Source: CBDCWT01 sp965223305 (GTDB lineage Bacteria > Planctomycetota > Planctomycetia > Pirellulales > Pirellulaceae). Taken from it: a stretch of DNA of 64,000 nt. The stretch lies in contig CBDCWT010000030.1 of assembly GCA_965223305.1 (NCBI GenBank), forward strand, positions 113,955-177,954. Reading direction: 5' to 3'. A program made the translations under genes and the position numbers. Shown piece by piece: positions 1-8,567 of this stretch. Position 1 is the stretch's first letter. Every line of letters starts with the position of its first letter. The notes under the pieces were generated by a model. It did no database searches. It was given only the letters and a program-made list of their open reading frames with translations, and was not told where the DNA came from.

Positions 1-2
1 TT

Positions 3-302
3 GCAACGACAACCTTGCCGCCCGCCGCCACGACGGTTATCGAAGAAGCATCGATCAACGATGTGGCCTTCGCCGGCGAGGCTCGGCTCGAAGCGATCTA
101 CCGAACCGGGCCGAATTGGACGATCCGCGCCGGCTACACTTTCTTCGTGATGAGCGGCGTGGCGTTGGCCGCCAACAACCTCAACACCAGCGCTCCCCCA
201 AGCCTGCAAGCCGTCGGAACCACCCCTCGTCCAGCGTTCAAGAACGACGATGGCGACGTGTTCCTGCATGGTGGTCATGTCGGTATCGAGTGGATCTGGT
301 AA
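3..302 (+). CDS. BBP7-like outer-membrane beta-barrel protein, C-terminal part
   Basis: The frame is open from the left edge of the window, so the true start lies outside; about 99 residues are visible. The segment alternates aromatic and small or polar residues as beta-strands do (GYTFFVMSGVALA) and ends in HGGHVGIEWIW, a tryptophan-terminated strand typical of planctomycete BBP7 (putative beta-barrel porin 7) proteins. The other BBP7-like gene in this window (35639-37004) has matching strands near its end (GYTALYWSRVALA). The role is probably structural or pore-forming in the outer membrane; no substrate can be read from the sequence. The family call rests only on the C-terminus and could be a related planctomycete barrel family. 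Confidence 0.7.
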   Translation, partial: ATTTLPPAATTVIEEASINDVAFAGEARLEAIYRTGPNWTIRAGYTFFVMSGVALAANNLNTSAPPSLQAVGTTPRPAFKNDDGDVFLHGGHVGIEWIW

Positions 303-526
303 GGGGGGAGCAAGCAATCCCGGGAAGAATCGGCTCTACGACTCTCTCCACATTTGCGCCCGACAACCGCTGGGGACCAACACGGCGCGGTCGAATCGGT
401 CGACGAAGGCAAAACCAGAGGCGCGAGAAACCTTCATCGAAGGCACGCCACCCGGGCGCCAGACGCGTAAACACGAATACGCGACCAGCGGCCCGGGTCT
501 CTCCCCGTCGCTGTTTCCAGCCGTCT

Positions 527-552
527 AAAAGCCGCCCGGGCTAGCAGCTTTT
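527..552 (+). terminator. Weak candidate terminator hairpin
   Basis: AAAAGC and GCTTTT arms, each with one extra unpaired base near the loop, enclose a GC-rich loop. It lies 225 bases after the BBP7-like stop and has only a short T run. It could equally be a fortuitous palindrome. Confidence 0.3.
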
Positions 553-591
553 CGCTGATCTCAACGACCCTGGCAACTGCTCTTTGTGCCT

Positions 592-764
592 GCGGCTCAA
601 TCGAAACCCGAAGCGTAAGCGAGGGAATCAGTTGCGCTGGTCCATCAGCTCGCCCTCGCTGACACGTCGTGATGTTGCGCGTTCAGCTCAATCGAAACCC
701 GAAGCGTAAGCGACGGAACAACTTGCAACGGGACGTCAACTCCCCCTCGCTGACGCGTCGGGTT
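592..764. repeat. Two copies of a REP-like palindromic repeat
   Basis: Two adjacent units (592-670 and 683-764) each start with CTCAATCGAAACCCGAAGCG and end with a CCCTCGCTGACRCGTCG arm complementary to the first part, so each can fold into a hairpin of roughly 80 nt. A third diverged copy lies at 44227-44308. The rest of 303-1178 contains no gene I can support; short frames here run through the repeat. Confidence 0.7.
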
Positions 765-879
765 CCGAAAACGCGGCAAACTCGCCAGTCCTGCATCCTC
801 CAAACTGTGACAAGCGCGCGAAGGTGGACTCGTGCCGGTCCTGCCGCCGTAAAAAGCACTATTTATATGGTGTTTCTAT

Positions 880-907
880 TTGACACCACGCCGCTCCGGT
901 TTATACT
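880..907 (+). promoter_or_regulatory. Candidate housekeeping sigma promoter for the giant metallopeptidase gene
   Basis: TTGACA at 880-885 and TATACT at 902-907 are separated by 16 bases, close to the sigma-70 consensus. Transcription would begin near 914, giving a leader of about 265 nt before the GTG at 1179. The giant gene at 10385-21865 has a promoter candidate with the same spacing and a leader of similar length. Confidence 0.55.
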
Positions 908-973
908 CGACACTCCAAGTTTTCCATTTACCTCATTTATCTCATTTTTACAGCATCGAGGGCCTGTTCGGGG

Positions 974-993
974 TACCCCTATTTAGAGGGGTA
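974..993 (+). promoter_or_regulatory. Hairpin in the 5' leader
   Basis: TACCCCT (974-980) and AGGGGTA (987-993) form a perfect 7-bp stem with a 6-nt loop, between the candidate promoter and the gene at 1179. No T run follows, so a terminator is unlikely. It may be a leader RNA structure. Confidence 0.4.
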
Positions 994-1178
994 TGTTGGC
1001 GCCGAATCTGCGGCTGATTTGCCTTGCTCTGATTGCACCGTTCCGACCGCGAAACTCTTAGCGGCTAAGCGGTTTCTGCAAAAAAGTGGAATTATTTGCG
1101 GTGCGTAATTAGACTGGCATGAGTTGTCGTTAGCACCCGCATCTTGACGTATCTGCCCAACCCAGAAGGGGTATCGTC

Positions 1179-4100
1179 GTGAGACTGAAGAAAAACGGTC
1201 GATCCAAAACCGCCACGAACTCTAGAAAACGCAGCCGAAAACTGTCTGATCGGCGGAGAGTGGAGCTTGAGCGTCTCGAGGATCGCCGCCTGTTGGCCGC
1301 GGATGTCTATATGCCACCTCGGTTCCATGAGATCCAGACCGACCAGTTTCTTTCCGGACCGGCAGTCGGCGCGCCGTTGGGCATCGCGCTGGACTACGTG
1401 CGCGCGAACGCTGGAGATTTCGGCCTGACAGCCGGCGACCTAGGCGACGAGAACATTGTCGTCACGGACCAATTCACAGACGCGAGCACGGGTGTCACCC
1501 ATATTTACCTGCGACAGAAGCTGAACGACCTAGAGATTGCCTTCGCGAACATGAATGTCAACATCGCGCGAAACGGCGAGGTCATCAGTGCGGGAAGCAG
1601 TTTCATACCGTTGCCAGATCCTTCTTCGGTGGCCTCCCAGCCGTCAGTGACCCCCAACGAGGCCTATATCGACTTCGCGCAGGAGCTTGAGTTGACCTTG
1701 GCGGAGGACCCTGAGGTGCTGATCAGCGAGGACACTCCGGCGCAGACCACCACGATCTCGGGTGGAGGCCTGGCGAGCCAGGACGTTGTCGTCGAGCTGC
1801 AATATATCCCGACCGAAGACGGTCTGGAGCTGAGTTGGGCTTTGGATGTCGCCGTCATCGAACAGGGCGCTTGGTATGACGCGATCGTCAGCGCGGATGA
1901 CGGAGAGGTGATTCAGGCGCGTGACCGAGTCAGGGCTTTGGCAAGTTATGAAGTACTCCCGCTTCCAACACGCAGCCCCGATGAGGGGAGTCGCACGATT
2001 GTGGTCGAACCGCACGATCCCATCGCCTCACCATTCGGATGGCATGATTCGAATGGCTTACCAGGTGCCGACTTCTTTGACACGCGAGGTAACAACGTCA
2101 TCGCTCAGGAAGACCGTGACGGAACGGGTGGTATCAACTTGATCCTCACCGCGGTGCAGCGACCGTCGGGCGGTCCCGGACTGGACTTTCGTGCTCCGTT
2201 CGATCTTTCTCAGGCTCCCAGTGCGTACACCGACGCCTCGGTCACACAGCTGTTCTACCTTACAAACGTTGCCCACGACCTGACCTATCGATATGGATTC
2301 GACGAACTCGCCGGCAATTTTCAGGCGCTCAACTACACGGGGCTGGGACAAGGAGGCGATGCGATAATCGCGTACGCTCAGTCACAAGGCGATATTCAAG
2401 CCACCTCTAACGCTGCTTTCTTTCCGACACCCGAGGGCCAACCCGGTTTCCTCGTCGTCGACGAATTCGAGTTAGACTTCACCACCACGCCAGCCGGCCC
2501 GTATTCGCCGCGCCGGGACGCTTCTTTTGTCGCCGACGTCATCTTTCACGAATTCGCGCATGGCATGACCGACCGCCTGGTTGGTGGTGCATCCAATGTT
2601 CTGGCGCTCACACAACTCCAGCCTGTCGCGTTGGCGGAGGGATGGAGCGACTACTATGCACTCGCTTTCCTTCAGGACGCTAACGATCAAAAGTTTGATT
2701 CTTTCGCGATTGGGGACTACCTAAACGGGCCAAGCCCGGCCATTCCGGGAGCCGGCTTCCGACGCTTTCCTTACAGCTTTGACATGACGGTCAATCCATT
2801 GACCTACGTCGTACTGAACGACGGCCCGGCGGCCAACGTCCCGCACGATGGAGGCGAGATTTTTGCTTCTGCGCTGTGGGACATGCATTGGCTGTTGATC
2901 GACAAGTACGGATTCGATTCGGATCTGTACGATGGCAGCGGCGGCAACAATCTGGCCATCCAGCTGGTCACCGATGCATTGAAGCTGGTACCAGCCGAAC
3001 CGTCCTTCATCGACGTCCGGGACTCGATCCTGTCAGCAGATCTCATCAGGAATCAGGGCGTCAACCATGAACAGATTTGGGAAGCCTTCGCTCGACGCGG
3101 GATTGGATTGAGCGCGTTAGCCGATAGGACCGGGGCCGTCGTGCCAGCGTCCAACTCGGAAGATGTGCGCGAAGCATTCGATGTACCCCAACCCATCAGC
3201 ACGGTCACGGGACGGGTCTTCGGCGATCTCAACGGAAACGGTGTCAGGGACAATTTCGAGACCGGTCTCAGCGGCGTCGAGGTGTTCGTCGATTTGAACA
3301 ACAGTGGACGGCTGGATCCTCTGGAGCCCCGCACCGTCACCGACGAGTTGGGTAATTACACCTTTGACTTCCTGGTCCCCGGCCAGTTTGATATTGCGAT
3401 TGTCGTGGGCAACGACCTATCGCAAACTTTCCCGGCTTTGGGCACTAGCCAAGCGGTCACGGTGACCAGTGCCGGAGACATCACCGATGCCGACTTTGGA
3501 CTCCGCAGCGGTGAGGGCCAAATCACGGGTGTCAAATTCCACGATCTCAACGGCGACGGCCGCCGCGAAATCTGCGAGATCATCCCCGGATCGATCCAGC
3601 CACCCTGCGAAGAAGACCCAGGAATCCCCGGCGTCTGGATCTATGTGGACTACGACAACGACGGACGATTCGACATCGGCGAGCCCTCGGCGATTACCGG
3701 GCGAGGTGGCCTCACTAGTCGGTTCGACGGCGAGTACACCCTGAACGTCGACCGGGAAGGCAGCTTCTTCGTCCGCGAAGTGATGACCCCCGGTTGGGAA
3801 CAAACCTTTCCCGGCGGTGCCGCCCAAGCTCATCGCGTCACCGTTACCGAGGGATCTCTGAATGTCACCCTCGACTTCGGCAACACCTCGAACCTCGATT
3901 TCGGCGATGCACCCGATAGCTACCGGACATCGCTCGAGTCCGGCGGCCCCGTCTACCCGATCATTGACGGTTTTCATCTCGGCTCGTCGGTCGATGCCGA
4001 CCTGGACGGGATTCCCAGCCCGGGCGCCGATGGTGACGATGATGATCAACTCACCAGCGACGAGGATGGAGTGGTCTTCACTTCGGTCTTGTCGCCCGGT

Positions 4101-6791
4101 TCCACAGGATCGATCGACATCACGGCGTTCAGTGGTTCGTATTCGGCAGGCCGAGTCAACGCGTGGATCGACTTCAACGGCGACGGCGATTTCGCCGACA
4201 GCGGCGAGCATGTGGTTGTCGATACGCGGCAGTCGACCGGCACCACCCGGTATAGCTTCCCCGTTCCTGAAGACGCCACCTCCGGACTTACCTACTCCCG
4301 TGTCACCTACGGCTATCACCGCTTCAAGCCGGGCGACACGCCCACAATCCGTGACATCGCGGGCGAAGTCGAGGACCATCAGGTCCGCGTGGTCGGCTCG
4401 CAGCCCCAGGCGTTTGACGACCAGTTCCGGGTCGATCAGAACTCGGCGGCAAACTCGTTCAACGTGCTGGCGAACGACATCTCCAGCCGAAATGCACCAA
4501 TTTTCATCGCCTCGACCTCCACTCCCAACCGGGGCGGACGAGTCTCGATCTCGGCCAACGGCCTCTTGCTGAGCTACACGCCAGCGACCGGCTTCGCCGG
4601 CGTCGAGGTGTTCACCTACACCGTCCAGGATCAAGCTGGAGCAACCGACACAGCGACGGTGACGGTCACGATCGTGCCCGACACGCCGGCGCTGGCGGTT
4701 GACGACTCATTTGATGTCTTGGAAAACACGACGGACAACGTACTGGATGTGCTGGACAACGACTTGGCCGGGCAGAACCCGCCGATTCAAATCGTGGATG
4801 TCGTCGGTTCCGCCAACTCGCTGGTAACCGTTGATCGACGAGGCACGACCGATCCGGACGACGACGTCCTTCTCTACTCGGCCAACCCCGGATTCGCCGG
4901 CTCGGATCAGTTCAGCTACATCATTGAGGATGACGCGGGCATCCGCAGCACCGCGACTGTAACGGTCCACAACCAACCCACGACGCGCAACGACGACATT
5001 ATCGAGTACGAGTTGTTCACCACCGATCTGACCGGCAATCCGATCTCAGCGATCGGCGTAGGCCAGCCGTTCCTACTACAGGGGAATGTGCGTGATCTGC
5101 GCGCCGATGACGGCGACGGCAGTCCCATCGATCGACGAGGAATCGCGGCCGCCTATATGGACGTGCTCTACGACTTGTCACTGGTTTCTATCTCCGGCAG
5201 CATCACCTACGGCCCTGACTACCTGAACTCAACCGCGGGCAGCACCGCGATTCCCGGCCTGATCGACGAAGTCGGAGCTCTGCAGACCAGTAACATTCCG
5301 TTGGGAGCGGATGCGGCGCTCCTCTTCTCCGTGCCGATGGTCGCCAACGCAGCAGGTGTCGCCTCGTTCGTCGGAGATCCTGCCGACCAACGAGAAGAGG
5401 CCAACCCCGGACTGCCACCGGAACACGACTCGTTGCTGTTCCAACCTCCCAGCAACATCCTGCTGCAGAACATGCGTTTCACCAACGCCACACTCTCGAT
5501 TGTCAGCTCCGGCGCCGTGCCGATTGCCGTCGACAACACGTTCCAAGTCGCCGCGGATCCGAGCATCAGCAACACGCTCGATGTGCTCGCGAACGACCTG
5601 GACAACGGTAATCCACCGCTGACCGTGGTCGCGGTGACTGCGGGTGATCGGGGTGGCCAAGTGGTAATCGGATCCGGTGGCGCTAACGTGCTCTATCGGC
5701 CCGCAGTCGGATTTGCTGGTGTGGAACAGTTTAGCTACACGATACAAAACAGCACCGGATTGACATCCAGCGCGACGGTCACCGTCCAGGCAGGCGTCAG
5801 CGCTAAGACGCTCCGATACCGGCTCGAAACCGTTCCGGCAGGCCCGATCGCGGTGGGCTCGGAGTTTGAACTGCGGGCCTTGGTCGACGACCTTCGGGCC
5901 GATGACGGCGACGGCAACCCACGCGATGACCGCGGTGTGTTCGCTGGCTACATTGACGTCCTTTTCGATTCGAATCTCGTATCGCCTATTAGCGATACTC
6001 AGAATCCGCTGGGATTCCAGATCAACTTCGCGACCGAGTACCGAAACGGGATCGCGGGGGATGTGGACACTCCCAACATCATCGATGAAGCGGGAGCTTT
6101 CCAGACCGGCTCGCTGCCCTTGGGCGCGGACGAACGGCTGTTGTTCACCGTCCGGTTGCGGGCGGACGCCACTGGAGTCGCAAGCTTCCAAGCCGACCCA
6201 GCCGACATCCTTCCGTTGCACGAATCTTTACACTTCGAGCCTACGACTACCCTGATGCTCGATCGGATCGAGCTTGGCAGCACCAGCATCACGATCTCTG
6301 CCGCGGCCGCCGAGGGTGAACTCACGAATCCAACAAACCGTCTCGATGTCAACGCTGATGGCAACGTGACCCCGATCGACCCCCTGATCGTGGTCAACTA
6401 CTTGAACCGGGCCGGTGCGGAGGGCGAGTCGACGAACATGTTCGTCGACGTGACCGGTGATGGACATGTCTCGCCGGTGGACGCGCTGGAGCTGATCAAC
6501 TATCTGAATCGCAGAGGCGTGGGAGCCGCCGGAGAAGGCGAGGGCGAAGGCGAGTCGCAACCGACAGGTCTTGGTGTACCGTTGGTGAGACCAACTAACG
6601 GGACTCCTGCGGCCACCGAAGGCGCCGCACTGCCGACACTCTACGATCCCGCGTTGTCAGCAGACGACGCGCACCGGACTCGTCCCCGTCAATCTGTCCT
6701 GGCCGAGTGGACGCGCAGCTCGGACAACGAGATCGACGAGTTGATCAGTGAGGAACTAGCCGAAGACATCCTCGACGGCTGGAGTCGATAA
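1179..6791 (+). CDS. Giant secreted M36 (fungalysin-like) metallopeptidase with SdrD, GEVED, cohesin-like and dockerin modules
   Basis: This is a predicted surface protein of 1870 aa. A GTG start is chosen because AGAAGGGG lies eight bases upstream. The basic N-terminus ends in ERLEDRRLLAAD, a LEPR-XLL-like planctomycete motif. The catalytic domain carries H457EFAH461 with E487 in AEGWSDYY, the zinc-ligand layout of M36 peptidases. Next come two SdrD B-like folds (from about 674 and 780), a GEVED domain (about 907-1080), tandem-95/cadherin-like repeats ending in VLANDI or VLDNDL, two cohesin-like domains (about 1277-1440 and 1545-1707) and a dockerin pair with Ca-loop aspartates near D1723 and D1757. 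A Glu/Gly-rich linker leads to an acidic tail (IDELISEELAEDIL). The protease call is strong from its motifs; target and attachment mode are unknown. A leader of about 265 nt and its own promoter suggest a single-gene transcript. Confidence 0.88.
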   Translation: MRLKKNGRSKTATNSRKRSRKLSDRRRVELERLEDRRLLAADVYMPPRFHEIQTDQFLSGPAVGAPLGIALDYVRANAGDFGLTAGDLGDENIVVTDQFTDASTGVTHIYLRQKLNDLEIAFANMNVNIARNGEVISAGSSFIPLPDPSSVASQPSVTPNEAYIDFAQELELTLAEDPEVLISEDTPAQTTTISGGGLASQDVVVELQYIPTEDGLELSWALDVAVIEQGAWYDAIVSADDGEVIQARDRVRALASYEVLPLPTRSPDEGSRTIVVEPHDPIASPFGWHDSNGLPGADFFDTRGNNVIAQEDRDGTGGINLILTAVQRPSGGPGLDFRAPFDLSQAPSAYTDASVTQLFYLTNVAHDLTYRYGFDELAGNFQALNYTGLGQGGDAIIAYAQSQGDIQATSNAAFFPTPEGQPGFLVVDEFELDFTTTPAGPYSPRRDASFVADVIFHEFAHGMTDRLVGGASNVLALTQLQPVALAEGWSDYYALAFLQDANDQKFDSFAIGDYLNGPSPAIPGAGFRRFPYSFDMTVNPLTYVVLNDGPAANVPHDGGEIFASALWDMHWLLIDKYGFDSDLYDGSGGNNLAIQLVTDALKLVPAEPSFIDVRDSILSADLIRNQGVNHEQIWEAFARRGIGLSALADRTGAVVPASNSEDVREAFDVPQPISTVTGRVFGDLNGNGVRDNFETGLSGVEVFVDLNNSGRLDPLEPRTVTDELGNYTFDFLVPGQFDIAIVVGNDLSQTFPALGTSQAVTVTSAGDITDADFGLRSGEGQITGVKFHDLNGDGRREICEIIPGSIQPPCEEDPGIPGVWIYVDYDNDGRFDIGEPSAITGRGGLTSRFDGEYTLNVDREGSFFVREVMTPGWEQTFPGGAAQAHRVTVTEGSLNVTLDFGNTSNLDFGDAPDSYRTSLESGGPVYPIIDGFHLGSSVDADLDGIPSPGADGDDDDQLTSDEDGVVFTSVLSPGSTGSIDITAFSGSYSAGRVNAWIDFNGDGDFADSGEHVVVDTRQSTGTTRYSFPVPEDATSGLTYSRVTYGYHRFKPGDTPTIRDIAGEVEDHQVRVVGSQPQAFDDQFRVDQNSAANSFNVLANDISSRNAPIFIASTSTPNRGGRVSISANGLLLSYTPATGFAGVEVFTYTVQDQAGATDTATVTVTIVPDTPALAVDDSFDVLENTTDNVLDVLDNDLAGQNPPIQIVDVVGSANSLVTVDRRGTTDPDDDVLLYSANPGFAGSDQFSYIIEDDAGIRSTATVTVHNQPTTRNDDIIEYELFTTDLTGNPISAIGVGQPFLLQGNVRDLRADDGDGSPIDRRGIAAAYMDVLYDLSLVSISGSITYGPDYLNSTAGSTAIPGLIDEVGALQTSNIPLGADAALLFSVPMVANAAGVASFVGDPADQREEANPGLPPEHDSLLFQPPSNILLQNMRFTNATLSIVSSGAVPIAVDNTFQVAADPSISNTLDVLANDLDNGNPPLTVVAVTAGDRGGQVVIGSGGANVLYRPAVGFAGVEQFSYTIQNSTGLTSSATVTVQAGVSAKTLRYRLETVPAGPIAVGSEFELRALVDDLRADDGDGNPRDDRGVFAGYIDVLFDSNLVSPISDTQNPLGFQINFATEYRNGIAGDVDTPNIIDEAGAFQTGSLPLGADERLLFTVRLRADATGVASFQADPADILPLHESLHFEPTTTLMLDRIELGSTSITISAAAAEGELTNPTNRLDVNADGNVTPIDPLIVVNYLNRAGAEGESTNMFVDVTGDGHVSPVDALELINYLNRRGVGAAGEGEGEGESQPTGLGVPLVRPTNGTPAATEGAALPTLYDPALSADDAHRTRPRQSVLAEWTRSSDNEIDELISEELAEDILDGWSR

Positions 6792-6922
6792 CCGAGCGGC
6801 TGGGGCAACAAGCCAGAAATCGATGAGCAGATCCCCTGCCGGTCTGGCGGGGGGCGTCGATCGATCGGCCAAACGCAACCCCCTTCGCGGAGGTCGTGCA
6901 GCTCTTACGCTTCATGCAATCC

Positions 6923-7075
6923 ACCAAACTCTGGCGAGTTCGGCTACGCTGCAAATCAGCCGCTGGGCGTTAGCCGGCGTTAGCCCACGGTTCCCCAGCG
7001 AAGCCGACACGTAGCGCCCGGGGAGGGCTGCCCCTCTCCGGCCCTTTGGGCCGACTCTCCCCGCGGGGAGAGTGA
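6923..7075. repeat. Dispersed repeat blocks in the 6792-7207 spacer
   Basis: Two repeat blocks adjoin here. 6923-7000 (CTCTGGCGAGTTCGGCTACG, then CAGCCGCTGGGCGTTAGC) recurs inverted at 25014-25078, and its second half is the core of the tandem array at 8568-10376. 7015-7075 (GGGGAGGGCTGCCCCTCTCC, then a CTCTCCCC/GGGGAGAG hairpin) recurs inverted with an extra insert at 22370-22460. I see no gene in this spacer. Confidence 0.75.
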
Positions 7076-7207
7076 ACAGAGATGAATTCATGCACCAACC
7101 TAAAAAGGCCTCGAGCCTTCCTAGATTGCGCAAGCTTCTCAATTGACATCTAGAATCTATCGGATAAGCTCGCCTCTTATACTCATTTGTCATCCGGGAG
7201 AATCACC

Positions 7208-8464
7208 ATGACCCAATCTCGACGTCTCATTCCCCTAGCACTCAGCTTCTGCATGGCCGCGGCAACAAGCCTAGCGCAGGAGCAGAATCAGGAAGCCGAG
7301 CCGGCCTCGCCGTCCGATGTGCCCGTGCCGAGCGCCTCAGGACCGGAACAGAAGTCGGAGGGGGCGGTTCAGCGCGCCGCACCTGCGGTTAGCGAACCAC
7401 AGTACTACGAAGAGACCATCTATGTGCCGCGGTGGACGACAGAGACAAGAACGGTCACTGTCACCGAATGCCGCCCGGAAACCCGTTCGCGCACCTACAC
7501 GGTCTACAAGCCAGTTGCAGAAACGCACGAGGTGACCGAAGACTATACAGTGATGGAGCCGCGTACCGAGTCCCGAGAGGAGAGTTACCGAGTACGCGTT
7601 CCCAGCACGCGGACAGTCGAGCAGGAGTATTGCGTGCGAGTACCGGTGTGGAGTGAGGTTTCGGAGGACTACCTCGTTTCGGTTCCGGAAACGAAACAAG
7701 AGGAACGACAGTATCAAGTTTGCGTCCCCGTTCCGCGGCAAGTCGAGCAGCAATACACCGCGATGGTCCCTCACACTGAAACCAGGACCGGAGTTCGCCA
7801 GGTGTGCCGTATGGTACCTGTCACGACGACACGCACAGTCTGCCGGGACCGTGGTCACTGGGAAGACTGCGTCGTGACCGCGCACTCGGGATGCTACGGG
7901 GCGAGCGACCCTTGCGGAGGATGTGACTCGTGTGGTGCCTGTCAGACCGTCACTCGGCGAGTGTGGGTTGCCAACATCGTTGAAGAACAGGTTCCGGTCA
8001 CCACGTACCGACCGGAAGTGTCCAGCGTGCCCTATGAATACCAGGTCACCGTGTGCCGCGCTGAACCGCGGACACGGACGATAACAGTGTACGACTATGA
8101 GACGGAAACACGGACACGAACGGTTCCCGTCGTTCACTACCGGACCGAGAAGCGAACGCGGACACGCAAGGTTTGTGAATACGAAACGCAAACGCGAACT
8201 CGCCAAGTCGTCCTACACGAGTATCAGATTGAGGATCGGACGCGAACGGTGAACTACACCACCTGGGTGCCCGTTACCAAGACTCGAACCCGGCAAGTCA
8301 CCAACTGGCGGCGAGTTCCGGAGGAACGGACCAGCAACTACACCGTGATGGTTCCTCATCAGGTCCAAAAGCAGGTTCAGGTGCCGGTCTGCCAAATGGT
8401 ACCACAGACGATCAAGGTCCCCGTCGCGCCTTGCGCGCCGCTCCCCTGCGGCTACGGCTGTTAG
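7208..8464 (+). CDS. Secreted YTV-repeat protein
   Basis: This 418-aa protein is built almost entirely of short repeats of the form Y-x-V-x-V/E-P-x-x-x-T/E-R-x-x-x-x-x-V, such as YTVMVP, YRVRVP, YQVCVP and TRTRTV. This matches the YTV motif described in Rhodopirellula baltica proteins (Pfam YTV). The ATG at 7208 is preceded by GGGAG at 7196-7200 and starts a clear signal peptide, with a hydrophobic LALSFCMAAATSLAQ and likely cleavage after about residue 23. A Cys/Gly-rich insert in the middle (CGGCDSCGAC) could make disulfides or bind metal. The regular beta-strand repeats suggest an extended structural role in the cell envelope; no enzymatic motif is present. TATACT at 7178-7183 is a possible -10 box without a convincing -35. 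The gene ends in a strong terminator, so it is probably monocistronic. Confidence 0.85.
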   Translation: MTQSRRLIPLALSFCMAAATSLAQEQNQEAEPASPSDVPVPSASGPEQKSEGAVQRAAPAVSEPQYYEETIYVPRWTTETRTVTVTECRPETRSRTYTVYKPVAETHEVTEDYTVMEPRTESREESYRVRVPSTRTVEQEYCVRVPVWSEVSEDYLVSVPETKQEERQYQVCVPVPRQVEQQYTAMVPHTETRTGVRQVCRMVPVTTTRTVCRDRGHWEDCVVTAHSGCYGASDPCGGCDSCGACQTVTRRVWVANIVEEQVPVTTYRPEVSSVPYEYQVTVCRAEPRTRTITVYDYETETRTRTVPVVHYRTEKRTRTRKVCEYETQTRTRQVVLHEYQIEDRTRTVNYTTWVPVTKTRTRQVTNWRRVPEERTSNYTVMVPHQVQKQVQVPVCQMVPQTIKVPVAPCAPLPCGYGC

Positions 8465-8506
8465 ATACCGGCCGATGCGGCAACGTCAGACTCGCCTTAG
8501 TCACAC

Positions 8507-8538
8507 AAGGCCTTCCCAACACGGAAGGCCTTTTTTTT
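8507..8538 (+). terminator. Strong intrinsic terminator after the YTV-repeat gene
   Basis: A perfect 10-bp stem (AAGGCCTTCC at 8507-8516, GGAAGGCCTT at 8523-8532) with a 6-nt loop is followed by T8 (8531-8538). It lies 43 bases after the stop codon. Confidence 0.92.
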
Positions 8539-8567
8539 GCGGCTGTGACCGCGCTTGAGTTACAGCA

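Noticed and set aside
669..986. Small plus-strand gene in the first intergenic region
   Set aside because: It begins inside a palindromic repeat and runs through the promoter candidate at 880-907.
3417..4634. Long minus-strand frame (405 codons) opposite the giant metallopeptidase
   Set aside because: It is antisense to conserved GEVED and SdrD domains, has low-complexity composition and shows no domain of its own.
7337..8206. Minus-strand frame opposite the YTV-repeat gene
   Set aside because: The codon pattern follows the repeats on the other strand; the plus-strand gene has a signal peptide, ribosome binding site and terminator.
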